Of a DNA stretch of 64,000 nt, positions 48,732 to 58,162 are shown piece after piece. Each line of letters opens with the position of its first letter. Position 1 is the stretch's first letter. Source of the stretch: Kosakonia oryzae (GTDB taxonomy: Bacteria; Pseudomonadota; Gammaproteobacteria; Enterobacterales; Enterobacteriaceae); assembly GCF_001658025.2 (NCBI RefSeq), contig NZ_CP014007.2:3534001-3598000 (forward strand), read 5' to 3'. The translations under genes were made by a program, and so were the position numbers. The notes beneath the pieces are model-generated. The model searched no databases and was not told where the DNA came from. It worked only from the letters and a program-made list of their open reading frames with translations.

Positions 48732-49838
48732 TCAGGAAGCCGGATGCACTTTCCACAGCTCGCCGTCCGATGCATCCGTCAGCACGTAAAGATAACCATC
48801 CGGCCCGACGCGCACATCGCGGATACGCTGTTTACGATCGGTAAGAATGCGGCCATCTTCCGTGACTTTGTCGCCATTAACGCTCATCACGATGACATCT
48901 TCATCTTTAAGCGCGCCAATAAAGAGTTTGTTTTTCCACTGCGGGAACGTGTCGGCGTTATAGAATGCCATGCCGCTTATTGCCGGGGATTTCTGCCAGT
49001 AGAAGATCGGCTGTTCGGTACCAGGTACAATCTGCCCTTTCGCCTCGGGAATTTTCAGCCCGCTGTAGTTAATGCCCCAGGTGGCAATCGGCCAGCCGTA
49101 ATTTTTGCCTTTTTGCGCAATATTAATTTCATCACCGCCGCGCGGCCCGTGCTCGTGCCACCACAGCGCGTGGCTCCACGGATTTATCGCCATTCCTTGC
49201 GGGTTACGAATGCCGTATGACCAGATCTCCGGACGGGCATCTTTGCGCCCGACAAACGGATTGTCATCCGGTACTTTCCCCTGATCGGTCAGCCGTACCA
49301 GTTTGCCCTGCAATTTATCCACATCCTGCGCCGTCGGGCGCTGGTTATTCTCGCCCAGCGCAATCCACAGATAGCCTTTGCCGTCAAACACCAGCCGACC
49401 GCCAAAGTGGTTGCCGGTTGAGAGTTTCGGCTGCTGGCGGAACACCGTCTGAAAGGCTTCCAGACGGGTGAAATCCTCGCTCAGGCGGCCATACCCGACT
49501 GCTGTACCGGCTTTACCCTCTTTGTCCGCTTCCGCATAGCTTAGCCACACCCGGCGCGACTGGGTAAAATCAGGCGCCAGTACCACATCCAGCAAGCCGC
49601 CCTGCCCGTGCGCCCACACTTTCGGCACGCCGCTTATCGGGTCGGAAAGCCCCTTATCGGCCTGCCACAAACGCAGTTGCCCGCCGCGCAACGTGATTAA
49701 CATGCCGTGGTTGTCGGGCAAAAATGCCAGCGACCAGGGGTGATCAAGTTTGCGTTGCAGAACATCAACCTTCACCGCCGCAGGCTCAGCCAATGCCGGG
49801 ACGGCAAGAAACAGCAGCAACAGGGGAAGACGGCGCAT
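48732..49838 (-). CDS. yliI: YliI, PQQ-dependent aldose sugar dehydrogenase
   Basis: A 368-residue soluble periplasmic aldose dehydrogenase with a six-bladed beta-propeller and PQQ as cofactor (E. coli YliI 371 residues). Signal peptide about MRRLPLLLLFLAVPALA. Typical blocks include LDHPWSLAFLPDNHG, the catalytic-histidine region STGNHFGGRLVFDG, GIRNPQGMAINPWSHALWWHEHGP and GADKV-like C-terminal blade repeats. The enzyme needs externally supplied PQQ unless the host makes it. Confidence 0.97.
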   Translation of the reverse strand: MRRLPLLLLFLAVPALAEPAAVKVDVLQRKLDHPWSLAFLPDNHGMLITLRGGQLRLWQADKGLSDPISGVPKVWAHGQGGLLDVVLAPDFTQSRRVWLSYAEADKEGKAGTAVGYGRLSEDFTRLEAFQTVFRQQPKLSTGNHFGGRLVFDGKGYLWIALGENNQRPTAQDVDKLQGKLVRLTDQGKVPDDNPFVGRKDARPEIWSYGIRNPQGMAINPWSHALWWHEHGPRGGDEINIAQKGKNYGWPIATWGINYSGLKIPEAKGQIVPGTEQPIFYWQKSPAISGMAFYNADTFPQWKNKLFIGALKDEDVIVMSVNGDKVTEDGRILTDRKQRIRDVRVGPDGYLYVLTDASDGELWKVHPAS

Positions 49839-49982
49839 CGGATTCTCCTTTAGTCAGCAGCTTTGCAGAGTAAGTAAAGGGTAGACCGGGGCGCAGAAAT
49901 GAAACGCAGGTTTACAGAATTTATACATTCGGCATGAAAGAAAACGGGCAGATAAGAAGGGGGAGTTCCCTCCCCCTTGCGC

Positions 49983-50366
49983 TTAGGCCTCTTCGAGCGG
50001 TGAATGCTCGGTAAGGTAGAGAATGGCGTGATCAAGCACATTCAGTGAACGTTCGAGTTTGTCGGCATTCACGGAAATATACATTGGGCAATCCTGTCGC
50101 CCACTCATCAGGCAAACCGCCGCTGAAGAGAGAGCCTCTTCGGCGCGGTACAACGCCCCCCGCGATTCGCGATCCGGCATTTCATTCAGCCGCTCCCCTT
50201 TGTCACGAATCTCAAGCGCCATGGCAAACAGACGTTCACGCAGACGATCGTTTTCGCTGACCGACATATAACCTTTTGCCTTCCTCATCTGGGTGTAGGC
50301 CGCAAGGTCCGCTCTGGCAGCAGTCAACTTCGTCAACAAGCGACGAACAAGTTCATCAAAGCTCAT
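49983..50366 (-). CDS. bssR: BssR, biofilm regulator
   Basis: A 127-residue protein matching E. coli BssR (YliH) in length and in LAAYTQMRKAKGYMSVSENDRLR and AAVCLMSGRQDCP. BssR represses biofilm formation through indole/AI-2 signalling in E. coli. ATG 50366 follows AGGAAATAG. It is the last gene of the E. coli-like block; the guanidine operon begins right after it on the same strand. Confidence 0.92.
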   Translation of the reverse strand: MSFDELVRRLLTKLTAARADLAAYTQMRKAKGYMSVSENDRLRERLFAMALEIRDKGERLNEMPDRESRGALYRAEEALSSAAVCLMSGRQDCPMYISVNADKLERSLNVLDHAILYLTEHSPLEEA

Positions 50367-50469
50367 ACCTATTTCCTCCCTTGTCAGCCAATGGGGTAAG
50401 TTAATAGTATGGCTGCTATTTGCACAAAATCATGCACGCGGTCAATAATTAATCGATATTGACAATCCT

Positions 50470-52269
50470 TTACAAACCGGACGCCAGCCAGGCACGCCAT
50501 CCTCCGTAAGAAGTGATCTCCTGCGCCCCCTGCAAGCCATAATTTTCACAAATGAATCCGCTCAACCAGCGGCCATCTTCCAGCTCGACTTTACCCAGCC
50601 CAAGCGGCGCCGGAATGCCGGCAAGGAAAGAGCCGACTTCGCTGTGCGGCAATTCCCACACTTCCACGGCAATCGCCGCGCCCTGCTGCTCATCGCGCAC
50701 CATGCCGGGCCGTTTACCGTCTGCCAGCGCATATAACCGATAACGCGGTGCGCTGCGGGTGGCGCTAAGTAAAGTCGCGCCCCGCTGACGCAACTGCCCA
50801 TTAAGCGCCAGCCCGTCCAGATGCGCGCCACACACCACCAGCGCCAGCCGATCGTGGCTCGCGACAGTCGCCGGAACGGCTGCCGCCATTTTCCGCCCAC
50901 CGGGCAAGGCCAGCGATGCGTTGCGCTGCATCGCATCGGCAAGGCTCAGCAGATACTGATCGGTAAATGCGCGGCCAAACAACGTAACGCCGGAAGGCAA
51001 GCCGTTGGTCATCATGCCGTTTGGCACAGCAACGGCGGCATAATCCAGCAGGTTCATAAAATTGGTGTAGTAACCGAGATCGGCATTGCGTTTTACCGGT
51101 TCATCCGCCAGCTCCGCCAGCGTTACCGGGCGTGGGTAGGTCGGCGTCAGCACGCAGTCCAGATCGGTGAGCAGCGCGTCGCACTGCGCTTTGTAGGCCT
51201 GTAAGCGGTATTGCGCGTCAAAGGTTGTCACCGCATCGGTGGCGGGCGCTTTGCTCAGTACCGCTTTGATCACCGGCAGCACCGCATCCGGCTGTTTTTC
51301 AATCAACGGCCCGACGACGTGGTAGCGCTCCGCCACCCACGGCCCTTCATACAGCAGACGCGCAGCGGCAAGGAATGGAGTGAAATCAAGCGTTACCGGC
51401 ACGCCACCAAGCGACTCCAGCCGTGCTTTTGCCGCATAAAACAGTGCTTCACTCTCCGCACAGCCGAGGAATTCCAGCGTAGCCGGAACGCCAAAACGGA
51501 AACCCGGCTGCAGCGTGCCAAAGGCCTGTGCACCGTTCCACGCCGGGTTACTACGGCTATAGGCATCGCGCGCATCTTTCACGGCCGTTAGCGCCAGCAA
51601 ACGGCTGGCTTCGGCGGCGGTCGCGGTAAAAAAGGTGACGCAATCGAGCGTGCGACAGGCAGGCACCACGCCCGCCGTGGAGATCAACCCTTTGGTCGCT
51701 TTCAGGCCAACCAGATTATTGAGCGACGCCGGAACACGTCCGCTGCCTGCGGTATCCGTGCCGAGCGCAAAGCTTGCCAGCCCAAGCGCCACTGCCAGCG
51801 CCGATCCGGCGCTGGAACCGCCTGCCGGATAATCGGCATGCACGCTGTTACGGCAGGCGCCATACGGTGAACGCGTGCCGTTCAGCCCGGTGGCAAACTG
51901 ATCGAGATTGGTTTTACCCAGCGGCACCGCGCCCAGCGCAATCAGTTGTGCGACGATGGTCGCATCCTGTTCTGCGGTAGACGCAAATGCCGGGCAGGCA
52001 GCGGTGGTCGGAATGCCAGCCAGATCGATATTGTCTTTGATGGCGAACGGCACGCCATACAGCGGCAGCGACTGCGGCGGTACGTTGTCCAGCGCCGCCA
52101 GATATGGCTCCAGCTCCGCCTCGCTAAGAAGATAAATAAAGGTGTTGAATTCCGGGTTCAACGCCAGCGCCCGCGCCCGCAGCGTCGCTATCACGTCGCG
52201 CGGCGTTAAGTGGCCGTCGCGGTAAGCCTGCGCCAGGACATCAAGGCGTAAATCAAACGGCTGCATCAT
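50470..52269 (-). CDS. atzF: Allophanate hydrolase (AtzF type)
   Basis: A 599-residue amidase-signature enzyme hydrolysing allophanate to CO2 and ammonia. The Ser-Ser-Lys triad is K78 (PFAIKDN), cis-Ser152 (AGGSSAGSA) and nucleophile Ser176 (TDTAGSGRVPA). A C-terminal AtzF-type domain (about residues 445-599: LVVCGAHLDGLALNGQL...) is present, unlike a stand-alone amidase. The ATG overlaps the carboxylase stop (ATGA), so translation is coupled. In this operon it acts on the carboxylated urea/allophanate released by the deiminase. Last gene of the operon. Confidence 0.95.
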   Translation of the reverse strand: MMQPFDLRLDVLAQAYRDGHLTPRDVIATLRARALALNPEFNTFIYLLSEAELEPYLAALDNVPPQSLPLYGVPFAIKDNIDLAGIPTTAACPAFASTAEQDATIVAQLIALGAVPLGKTNLDQFATGLNGTRSPYGACRNSVHADYPAGGSSAGSALAVALGLASFALGTDTAGSGRVPASLNNLVGLKATKGLISTAGVVPACRTLDCVTFFTATAAEASRLLALTAVKDARDAYSRSNPAWNGAQAFGTLQPGFRFGVPATLEFLGCAESEALFYAAKARLESLGGVPVTLDFTPFLAAARLLYEGPWVAERYHVVGPLIEKQPDAVLPVIKAVLSKAPATDAVTTFDAQYRLQAYKAQCDALLTDLDCVLTPTYPRPVTLAELADEPVKRNADLGYYTNFMNLLDYAAVAVPNGMMTNGLPSGVTLFGRAFTDQYLLSLADAMQRNASLALPGGRKMAAAVPATVASHDRLALVVCGAHLDGLALNGQLRQRGATLLSATRSAPRYRLYALADGKRPGMVRDEQQGAAIAVEVWELPHSEVGSFLAGIPAPLGLGKVELEDGRWLSGFICENYGLQGAQEITSYGGWRAWLASGL

Positions 52270-55200
52270 GCTGTTTTCTCCAGAACCACCACGCATTGAC
52301 CCGCGCGCACCGAACTGCCCGGCTGCACGCGCACCTGGCTTACCACGCCATCGTGGGCGGCAAGCAGCGGGATCTCCATCTTCATCGACTCGAGCACCAC
52401 CAGCACATCGCCTGCGCGAACCTGGCTGCCTGGCGTGACATTCACCTGCCATAAGTTGCCGGAGATCGGGCTATCGATGCCCTGTTGCCCCGGCTGTAAC
52501 GGCGCATCTTCGCCCTCTTCCGCCAGCGTTTCGCTGCTGTCGAAATGCGCCTGGCCGCTGGCAATCCAGCGATCGCGTTCGGCAGCGAAAGCGCCCTGCT
52601 GCTGCGCGCGGAAAGCAGCAATACTTGGCGCTTCATCGGCGAGAAACTGCTGATACTCCGCCAGCTTCAGCGTGGTGTGCTCAATGCGCAGCGGATAACG
52701 CCCGAGCGGGAAGTCGCGACGAATGGTTAACAATTCATCGGCAGACACCGGATAAAAGCGGATCTGATCGAAGAAGCGCAGCAGCCACGGCTTACCGGCA
52801 AAATCCGCCACCGTATGGTAGCGATTCCACATTTGCAGCGTCCGCCCGACAAACTGGTAGCCGCCCGGCCCCTCCATGCCATAGACGCAAAGGTACGCGC
52901 CGCCAATGCCGACCGAGTTTTCCGCCGTCCAGGTACGCGCCGGGTTGTACTTGGTGGTGACCAGCCGATGGCGCGGATCGAGCGGTGTCGCCACCGGCGC
53001 GCCAAGGTAGACATCGCCCAGCCCCATCACCAGATAGCTGGCGTCAAACACCGTTTTGTAGACTTCATCGATATTCGCCAGATCGTTAATGCGGCGGATA
53101 AATTCCAGGTTGCTCGGGCACCACGGCGCATCGCGGCGCACGGTGGTCATATATTTGTCGATGGCTTTCTGGCACGCCGGGTCGTCCCATGAGAGCGGCA
53201 GCCAGACAATGCGCGATGGCACATCCAGATCCTGGCGCTCGCACACGCCCTGCCACAGCCCGGCTACCGTCTCCAACAGTGCGTTCAGTCCCAGCGCTTC
53301 CGGCTGGTAGTGAATTTGCAACGAGCGAATGCCCGGCGTCAGATCGATAACCCCCGGCAGCGCCAGGGCTTCCAGCGCCTGCATTAAGGCGTGGGCGCGA
53401 AAACGCAGCACCAGATCCAGCTCCGGCTCGCCGATCTCCAGCAGCAGATGCGTATCGCCGGAAAGCCGCGCCACCAGGCGCTTATCCGCCTCGCCACAGT
53501 TCAGGACGATCGGCGAAGCCAACGCCACAGGTTGCCACGCCACCGCCTGCGGTGTGAGGCTGGCGATTTGCGCTTCATGCGCCTGCGCCAGACGGCGCGC
53601 AGTGGCGATATCCACCGGGATAAAACGCACTTTATCGCCCGCTTTCAGTTGGCCGACGGCCGGTAAATCCGCTTCGATAATGGTCACCGGACAGACAAAA
53701 CCGCCGAGGCTCGGGCCGTCCGGGCCAAGGATCACCGGCATATCGCCGGTGAAATCCACCGCGCCGATGGCATACGGGTTGTCGTGAATATTGGAGGGAT
53801 GCAGCCCGGCTTCGCCGCCGCTGTCGCGCACCCACTCCGGTTTCGGGCCGATCAGGCGCACGCCGGTGCGGCTGGAGTTGAAATGCACTTCCCAGTCGGT
53901 CGCCAAAAAGGTCGCCATATACGCCGGGGTGAAGTACTCCGGCGCACCGTGCGGGCCATAAATCACCCGCAACTCACGCACCGGGGAAAGCGGCGTATGC
54001 AGCGCCTGCGGCAGCGCCGTTTCGCGGCACGGTGCCGTTAACGGCGCCAGATGCAGCACGTCGCCGGTACGCAACGCGCGCCCGGCATGGCCGCCAAATT
54101 GCCCCAGCGTGAAGGTGCTTTTGCTGCCCAGGTACTCCGGCACCTGGAAGCCCCCGAGCAGGCAGAGGTAGCTGCGCACACCGTCACCGCTGATGTCGCC
54201 GATGTGCAGCGTCATCCCCGCCCGCAGCGTAAAGATACGGTTCATCGCCAGCGGCTCGCCATCGAGCGTCAGCGCAATATCCGCCCCGGTGACAACCGCC
54301 TGCGCATCGCAGTTAAATTTCAGCGTCGGGCCACTCAGGGTGATCTCCAGCGCCGCCGCGTTGTCATCATTGCCCAGCAGACGGTTGCCGAGACGCAGCG
54401 CGCGGCTGTCCATCGGCCCGGATGGCGGCACGCCCACCGCCCAGTAGCCCACGCGCCCGGGGTGATCCTGCACGGTGGTTTGCGTCCCGGCGCTCAGCAC
54501 TTCCAGCGTGTGCGCCTGATACGTCAGCCCTTCGAGGCAGCGCGTCCAGGGTTCACCGCAGGCGAACGGGGCAAAGGTTAAGATCTGCTGTAAATAGGTG
54601 CGGTTGGTCTCCACGCCGTATAAACGGGTTGCGCCCAGCGCGTCGTGCAGCGCATGCACCGCCGCCTCACGCGTGGGCTGCCAGGCGATGATTTTCGCCA
54701 GCATCGGGTCGAAGAACGGCGGCACTTCACAGCCGGATTCCACCCAGCTATCGATGCGCAATGTCCGGCGATCGTCCGCCGGAAATGCCACGTCCGTCAG
54801 TAACCCGGGTGATGGCTGGAACTGGCGGCCAGGATCTTCCGCATAAACCCGCGCCTGAATCGCATGGCCGCTGGGCGTCAGGCTATCGCGGAGCTGCGCC
54901 AGCGGCGGCAGTTCCCCGGCGGCGAGTGCAATCATCCAGCCCACCAGATCGACGCCCCATACCTGCTCGGTCACGCCGTGCTCAACCTGCAAACGGGTGT
55001 TCACTTCAAGGAAGTAAAACCGTTTGGCTTCGCTGTCGTAGACAAACTCCACCGTGCCCGCGCTGCGGTAGTTGACCGCTTTGCCAAGCTTAATGGCCGC
55101 ACTGCACAGCGCTGCTTCCATGCCCGCAGGCAGATTTGGCGCAGGCGTCTCTTCCAGTACTTTCTGGTTGCGACGCTGCACGGAACAGTCGCGCACGCCA

Positions 55201-55868
55201 AGGGCAATCACCTCCCCTGCGCCATCGCCGAAGATCTGCACTTCCAGATGGCGGGCGCGGGCGATGTACTTCTCAATAAAGACCCCTGCGTCGCTGAAGT
55301 TGTTTTTCCCCAGCCGCACCACCGCGTCGAATGCGTCGTGCAATTCGGCCGCCGTCATGCAGACGCGCATCCCAATGCCACCGCCGCCCGCCGTGCTTTT
55401 CAGCATCACCGGGTAACCGACGATTTCTGCGGCGCGCAGCGCTTCATCGACATCCGCCAGCAGTTCGGTGCCTTCCAGCATCGGCACGCCCTGTTTTTTC
55501 GCCAGTGCGCGGGCGGTATGTTTCAGGCCGAAAACGCGCAGTTGCGCAGGCGTCGGGCCAACAAAGGCAATGCCTGCCGCTTCACAGGCTTCGGCAAAGG
55601 CTGCGTTTTCAGAGAGGAAACCATAGCCGGGATGAATAGCCTGTGCCCCGCTCTCGCGGGCGGCAGCAATGATTTTGTCCGTCACCAGATAGGTGCCTGC
55701 TGCCGGGCCGTCGCCGAGGCTAATCGCTTCGTCGGCCTCGCGGATATGCAGGCTGCTGATATCGGCATCGGAATAGACGGCAACGCCGCCAATCTGCATG
55801 GCACGCAAAGTGCGCAGGATGCGGCAGGCAATCGCCCCGCGGTTGGCGATCAGGAGTTTCGTAAACAT
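52266..55868 (-). CDS. Biotin-dependent guanidine carboxylase (urea carboxylase family)
   Basis: A 1200-residue biotin-dependent carboxylase. Order: biotin carboxylase (residues 1 to about 450; ATP-grasp MLKSTAGGGGIGMRVC), KipI/KipA-like carboxyltransferase halves (about 465-780 and 790-1110, with KYNPARTWTAENSVGIGGAY), then a biotinyl domain with biotin lysine about K1163 in VLESMKMEIP. The family is annotated urea carboxylase, but copies with DUF1989 partners and a ykkC riboswitch carboxylate guanidine. That context is present, so guanidine is the more likely substrate; a direct substrate test is lacking. It follows the DUF1989 pair after a 152-base gap. Confidence 0.93.
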   Translation of the reverse strand: MFTKLLIANRGAIACRILRTLRAMQIGGVAVYSDADISSLHIREADEAISLGDGPAAGTYLVTDKIIAAARESGAQAIHPGYGFLSENAAFAEACEAAGIAFVGPTPAQLRVFGLKHTARALAKKQGVPMLEGTELLADVDEALRAAEIVGYPVMLKSTAGGGGIGMRVCMTAAELHDAFDAVVRLGKNNFSDAGVFIEKYIARARHLEVQIFGDGAGEVIALGVRDCSVQRRNQKVLEETPAPNLPAGMEAALCSAAIKLGKAVNYRSAGTVEFVYDSEAKRFYFLEVNTRLQVEHGVTEQVWGVDLVGWMIALAAGELPPLAQLRDSLTPSGHAIQARVYAEDPGRQFQPSPGLLTDVAFPADDRRTLRIDSWVESGCEVPPFFDPMLAKIIAWQPTREAAVHALHDALGATRLYGVETNRTYLQQILTFAPFACGEPWTRCLEGLTYQAHTLEVLSAGTQTTVQDHPGRVGYWAVGVPPSGPMDSRALRLGNRLLGNDDNAAALEITLSGPTLKFNCDAQAVVTGADIALTLDGEPLAMNRIFTLRAGMTLHIGDISGDGVRSYLCLLGGFQVPEYLGSKSTFTLGQFGGHAGRALRTGDVLHLAPLTAPCRETALPQALHTPLSPVRELRVIYGPHGAPEYFTPAYMATFLATDWEVHFNSSRTGVRLIGPKPEWVRDSGGEAGLHPSNIHDNPYAIGAVDFTGDMPVILGPDGPSLGGFVCPVTIIEADLPAVGQLKAGDKVRFIPVDIATARRLAQAHEAQIASLTPQAVAWQPVALASPIVLNCGEADKRLVARLSGDTHLLLEIGEPELDLVLRFRAHALMQALEALALPGVIDLTPGIRSLQIHYQPEALGLNALLETVAGLWQGVCERQDLDVPSRIVWLPLSWDDPACQKAIDKYMTTVRRDAPWCPSNLEFIRRINDLANIDEVYKTVFDASYLVMGLGDVYLGAPVATPLDPRHRLVTTKYNPARTWTAENSVGIGGAYLCVYGMEGPGGYQFVGRTLQMWNRYHTVADFAGKPWLLRFFDQIRFYPVSADELLTIRRDFPLGRYPLRIEHTTLKLAEYQQFLADEAPSIAAFRAQQQGAFAAERDRWIASGQAHFDSSETLAEEGEDAPLQPGQQGIDSPISGNLWQVNVTPGSQVRAGDVLVVLESMKMEIPLLAAHDGVVSQVRVQPGSSVRAGQCVVVLEKTA

Positions 55869-55943
55869 AGGTCAGACTCAATCGTGGCGGGTCGTCCCGC
55901 CGAACATTGGCTCACCGCATGGTCGTCCATGGGGAAAAGGCGA

Positions 55944-56030
55944 TTACAGCAGGATGCGTCCGGCGCGTACCGCGCAGAGGTGGTAAAGCGCCTGGCGCAG
56001 GCGCTGCCAGCGAGTTGGCGTCAGTTCCAT
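55944..56030 (-). CDS. Possible 28-residue small ORF in the gap before the carboxylase
   Basis: Starting inside the last codons of the preceding DUF1989 gene, ATG 56030 opens 28 codons ([19 protein letters not shown]..., ending AGRILL) and ends TAA at 55944. Basic, with no known family. It overlaps the upstream stop in the manner of a coupled small gene and occupies over half of an unusual 152-base gap. It may be real, or a remnant or frame of no function. Confidence 0.3.
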   Translation of the reverse strand: MELTPTRWQRLRQALYHLCAVRAGRILL

Positions 56031-56653
56031 ACCAGCACCTCCGCAGGCGTCGGGTTCCAGCCATTGCACGGGTTGTTGAGCTGCGGGCAGTTGGAGATCA
56101 GCACAATCACATCGCACTCGGCGCGCAGTTCGACATATTTCCCCGGCGCGGAGATGCCATCTTCAAACGTCAGCCCGCCCTGGGGCGTTACCGGCACGTT
56201 CATAAAGAAGTTGATGTTTGCGCCGATGTCGCGCTTTTGCAGGCGGCCATCGTGCAGGCAGGCGCAGAGGAAGTTATCGCGGCAACTGTGCATGTGCCGT
56301 TTATCCAGCGCATAACGCACGGTGTTGCTCTCTTGCGCGCAGGCGCCGCCAAGGGTGTCGTGGCGGCCGCAGGTATCGGCGACAATGGTCAGCAGCGGGT
56401 TGCCAAGGTTGGAGTACAGCACGCTGCCGCTGGTGAGATAGGCGTTGTTCTGCCGACGCAGCGTGCGCTGGGCGTCGTAGCGTTCGCGCGGGTTCTGCGC
56501 GTTGTAGAACAGCGTATCAATGGCCTGGTTTCCTTCCAGATCCAGCAGGCGCAGCGTCTGGCCTTTTTTCACTTCAAACAGATAGGGTTCACCCGCCGGG
56601 ATCACATGGCGGAAAACGGCATGCTGGGCTTGTTTTTCGCTGGCAACAGTCAT
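56021..56653 (-). CDS. cgdB: DUF1989 protein, probable carboxyguanidine deiminase subunit B
   Basis: A 210-residue DUF1989 (urea carboxylase-associated) protein. Family landmarks [24 protein letters not shown] and [17 protein letters not shown] place it with the CgdB-type partner that, with CgdA, converts carboxyguanidine to allophanate. C and H residues of a metal site are recognisable ([18 protein letters not shown]). Symbol assigned from operon order and family, not by alignment. It lies 12 bases after the other DUF1989 gene. Confidence 0.85.
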   Translation of the reverse strand: MTVASEKQAQHAVFRHVIPAGEPYLFEVKKGQTLRLLDLEGNQAIDTLFYNAQNPRERYDAQRTLRRQNNAYLTSGSVLYSNLGNPLLTIVADTCGRHDTLGGACAQESNTVRYALDKRHMHSCRDNFLCACLHDGRLQKRDIGANINFFMNVPVTPQGGLTFEDGISAPGKYVELRAECDVIVLISNCPQLNNPCNGWNPTPAEVLVWN

Positions 56654-56664
56654 CGTGCGGCTCC

Positions 56665-57381
56665 TTACAGGGCGAAAAGTTGGGTATTGGTGAAGGCGCG
56701 GCTGTTTTCCGGGCGCGTCAGCAGGGTATTGATCATCGCCTGCTCATCGTCGGCCTGCCGCCAGCTCAGTTGTACCGGGCGCGGCGCATACTCGCGGGAA
56801 GGGTCCATCGGATGTTGCAGCGCAGTCAGCACCACCAGCACATCCATCGGCGCAAACAGTTCAACATAGCTTCCCGGCTGAGAATGGCCGCTGTGGAAGG
56901 TGAACTGGCCGTGGTCATCAACCGACACTTTGCTGAAAAAGTTAACCACCATCAGCAGATCTTCGAGGTTGAGATCCCACTTGCCCATTTCCACCAGCAG
57001 GTTATCCGCACCGTTGCGGAAGAAGCCGTTACGCAGCTCCTGGTAGCGCCCCTGGCCGTACTTTTCCGCCACTTCGGCCGCGTTCAGCACGCCGCCAAAG
57101 GGATCGTGCCAGCCGCTGGTATCGGCGGTGATGCCCGCCAGCACGCGTCCCATATCCGAGTAGAAACAGTGCCCGGCCGTCAGGCGCGCGGTGTGCTGGC
57201 CTTTCAGGGTATCCGGCAGGTTCAGGCGCTCACTTTTTTCATGGGCGTTGAGCATCATCAGGCTGACGTTTGCGCCGCCTTCGATGTCGGTCATGCGCAG
57301 GATCTGCCCGCGTTTGAGGATAAAGGAGAGATGGCCGCCGCCAGGCAGGATCTCGTCACGAAGAACAGAAGTTGGATTCAC
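56665..57381 (-). CDS. cgdA: DUF1989 protein, probable carboxyguanidine deiminase subunit A
   Basis: A 238-residue DUF1989 protein, first of the two. It has [37 protein letters not shown] and [10 protein letters not shown] at the places expected of the family. Paired DUF1989 proteins form the deiminase acting on carboxyguanidine, the product of the carboxylase. The start lies four bases after the ATPase stop. Assignment to subunit A is by order. Confidence 0.85.
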   Translation of the reverse strand: MNPTSVLRDEILPGGGHLSFILKRGQILRMTDIEGGANVSLMMLNAHEKSERLNLPDTLKGQHTARLTAGHCFYSDMGRVLAGITADTSGWHDPFGGVLNAAEVAEKYGQGRYQELRNGFFRNGADNLLVEMGKWDLNLEDLLMVVNFFSKVSVDDHGQFTFHSGHSQPGSYVELFAPMDVLVVLTALQHPMDPSREYAPRPVQLSWRQADDEQAMINTLLTRPENSRAFTNTQLFAL

Positions 57382-57385
57382 AGGA

Positions 57386-58162
57386 TTATCTCCTTAATGC
57401 GTAGACGTTGTCGGGCTTCGCGCCGCTCATCGCGGAGAGCCGCGTTTCGTTGAGCGGGATGTCATAGGTGATACGCGCGCCGAAGGCATTGGGTGCCTGC
57501 GGATCGATACGCACCTTGTCGAACACCAGCAGGCGGGTGCCGAGGTTGAAGCCTTCCGAAAGATCGTGGGTCACCATAAAGACCGTCATGCGGGTTTCAC
57601 CCCACAGTTGCAGCAGCAGCGCATGCATCTCTTTACGGATCCCGGGGTCAAGCGCGCCAAACGGCTCATCCAGCAGCAGGACGCGCGGTTGCATAATAAA
57701 AGCCTGAGCGATGGCTAAACGCTGTTGCATACCGCCGGAGAGCTGCGCCGGATATTTCTTCAGCGCGTGACCAAGACCGACTTTTTCCAGTAATTCTCTG
57801 GCCTGCTCGCGGGCGGCACGTTTTTTCGCGCCAAATAGCCGCCCAAAGAACGGAGATTGCGGCAGTTCAAGGCCAATGGCGACGTTATCCAGCACCGTGA
57901 GATGCGGGAACACCGAGTAGCGCTGAAACACCACGCCACGGCTGCTGTCCGGTTCGGCGCTCAGCGGTTTGCCCTCCAGCGTGATGACACCGCGGCTCGG
58001 TTTTTCCTGGCCGAGCAGCAGGCGCAGAAAGGTTGATTTGCCGCAGCCGGACGCGCCGACCATCGAGCAAAACTCCCCCTCTTTCACCTGCAAGTTCAGG
58101 CGCTCCAGCACCACGTGGTCGCCGTACTCCTGCCAGATATTGTCGATAGTGATAAAGCTCAT
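57386..58162 (-). CDS. ABC transporter ATPase of the guanidine operon
   Basis: A 258-residue ATPase of the nitrate/sulfonate/taurine class. Walker A GASGCGKST, Q-loop FQRYSVFP, signature LSGGMQQR, Walker B VLLLDEPFGALDP, H-loop VTHDLSEG. ATG 58162 overlaps the permease stop by four bases. With the next two genes it forms an importer; guanidine or a related compound is the inferred substrate from the operon. Confidence 0.92.
   Translation of the reverse strand: MSFITIDNIWQEYGDHVVLERLNLQVKEGEFCSMVGASGCGKSTFLRLLLGQEKPSRGVITLEGKPLSAEPDSSRGVVFQRYSVFPHLTVLDNVAIGLELPQSPFFGRLFGAKKRAAREQARELLEKVGLGHALKKYPAQLSGGMQQRLAIAQAFIMQPRVLLLDEPFGALDPGIRKEMHALLLQLWGETRMTVFMVTHDLSEGFNLGTRLLVFDKVRIDPQAPNAFGARITYDIPLNETRLSAMSGAKPDNVYALRR

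Noticed and set aside
55886-55901. GGCGGG/CCCGCC hairpin upstream of the carboxylase start as a terminator
   Set aside because: Only six pairs, no T run, and inside an operon that must be read through.
54864-56315. Long open frame antisense to the carboxylase and DUF1989 genes
   Set aside because: It mirrors GC-rich codons of well-identified genes, lacks a ribosome binding site and shows no domain.
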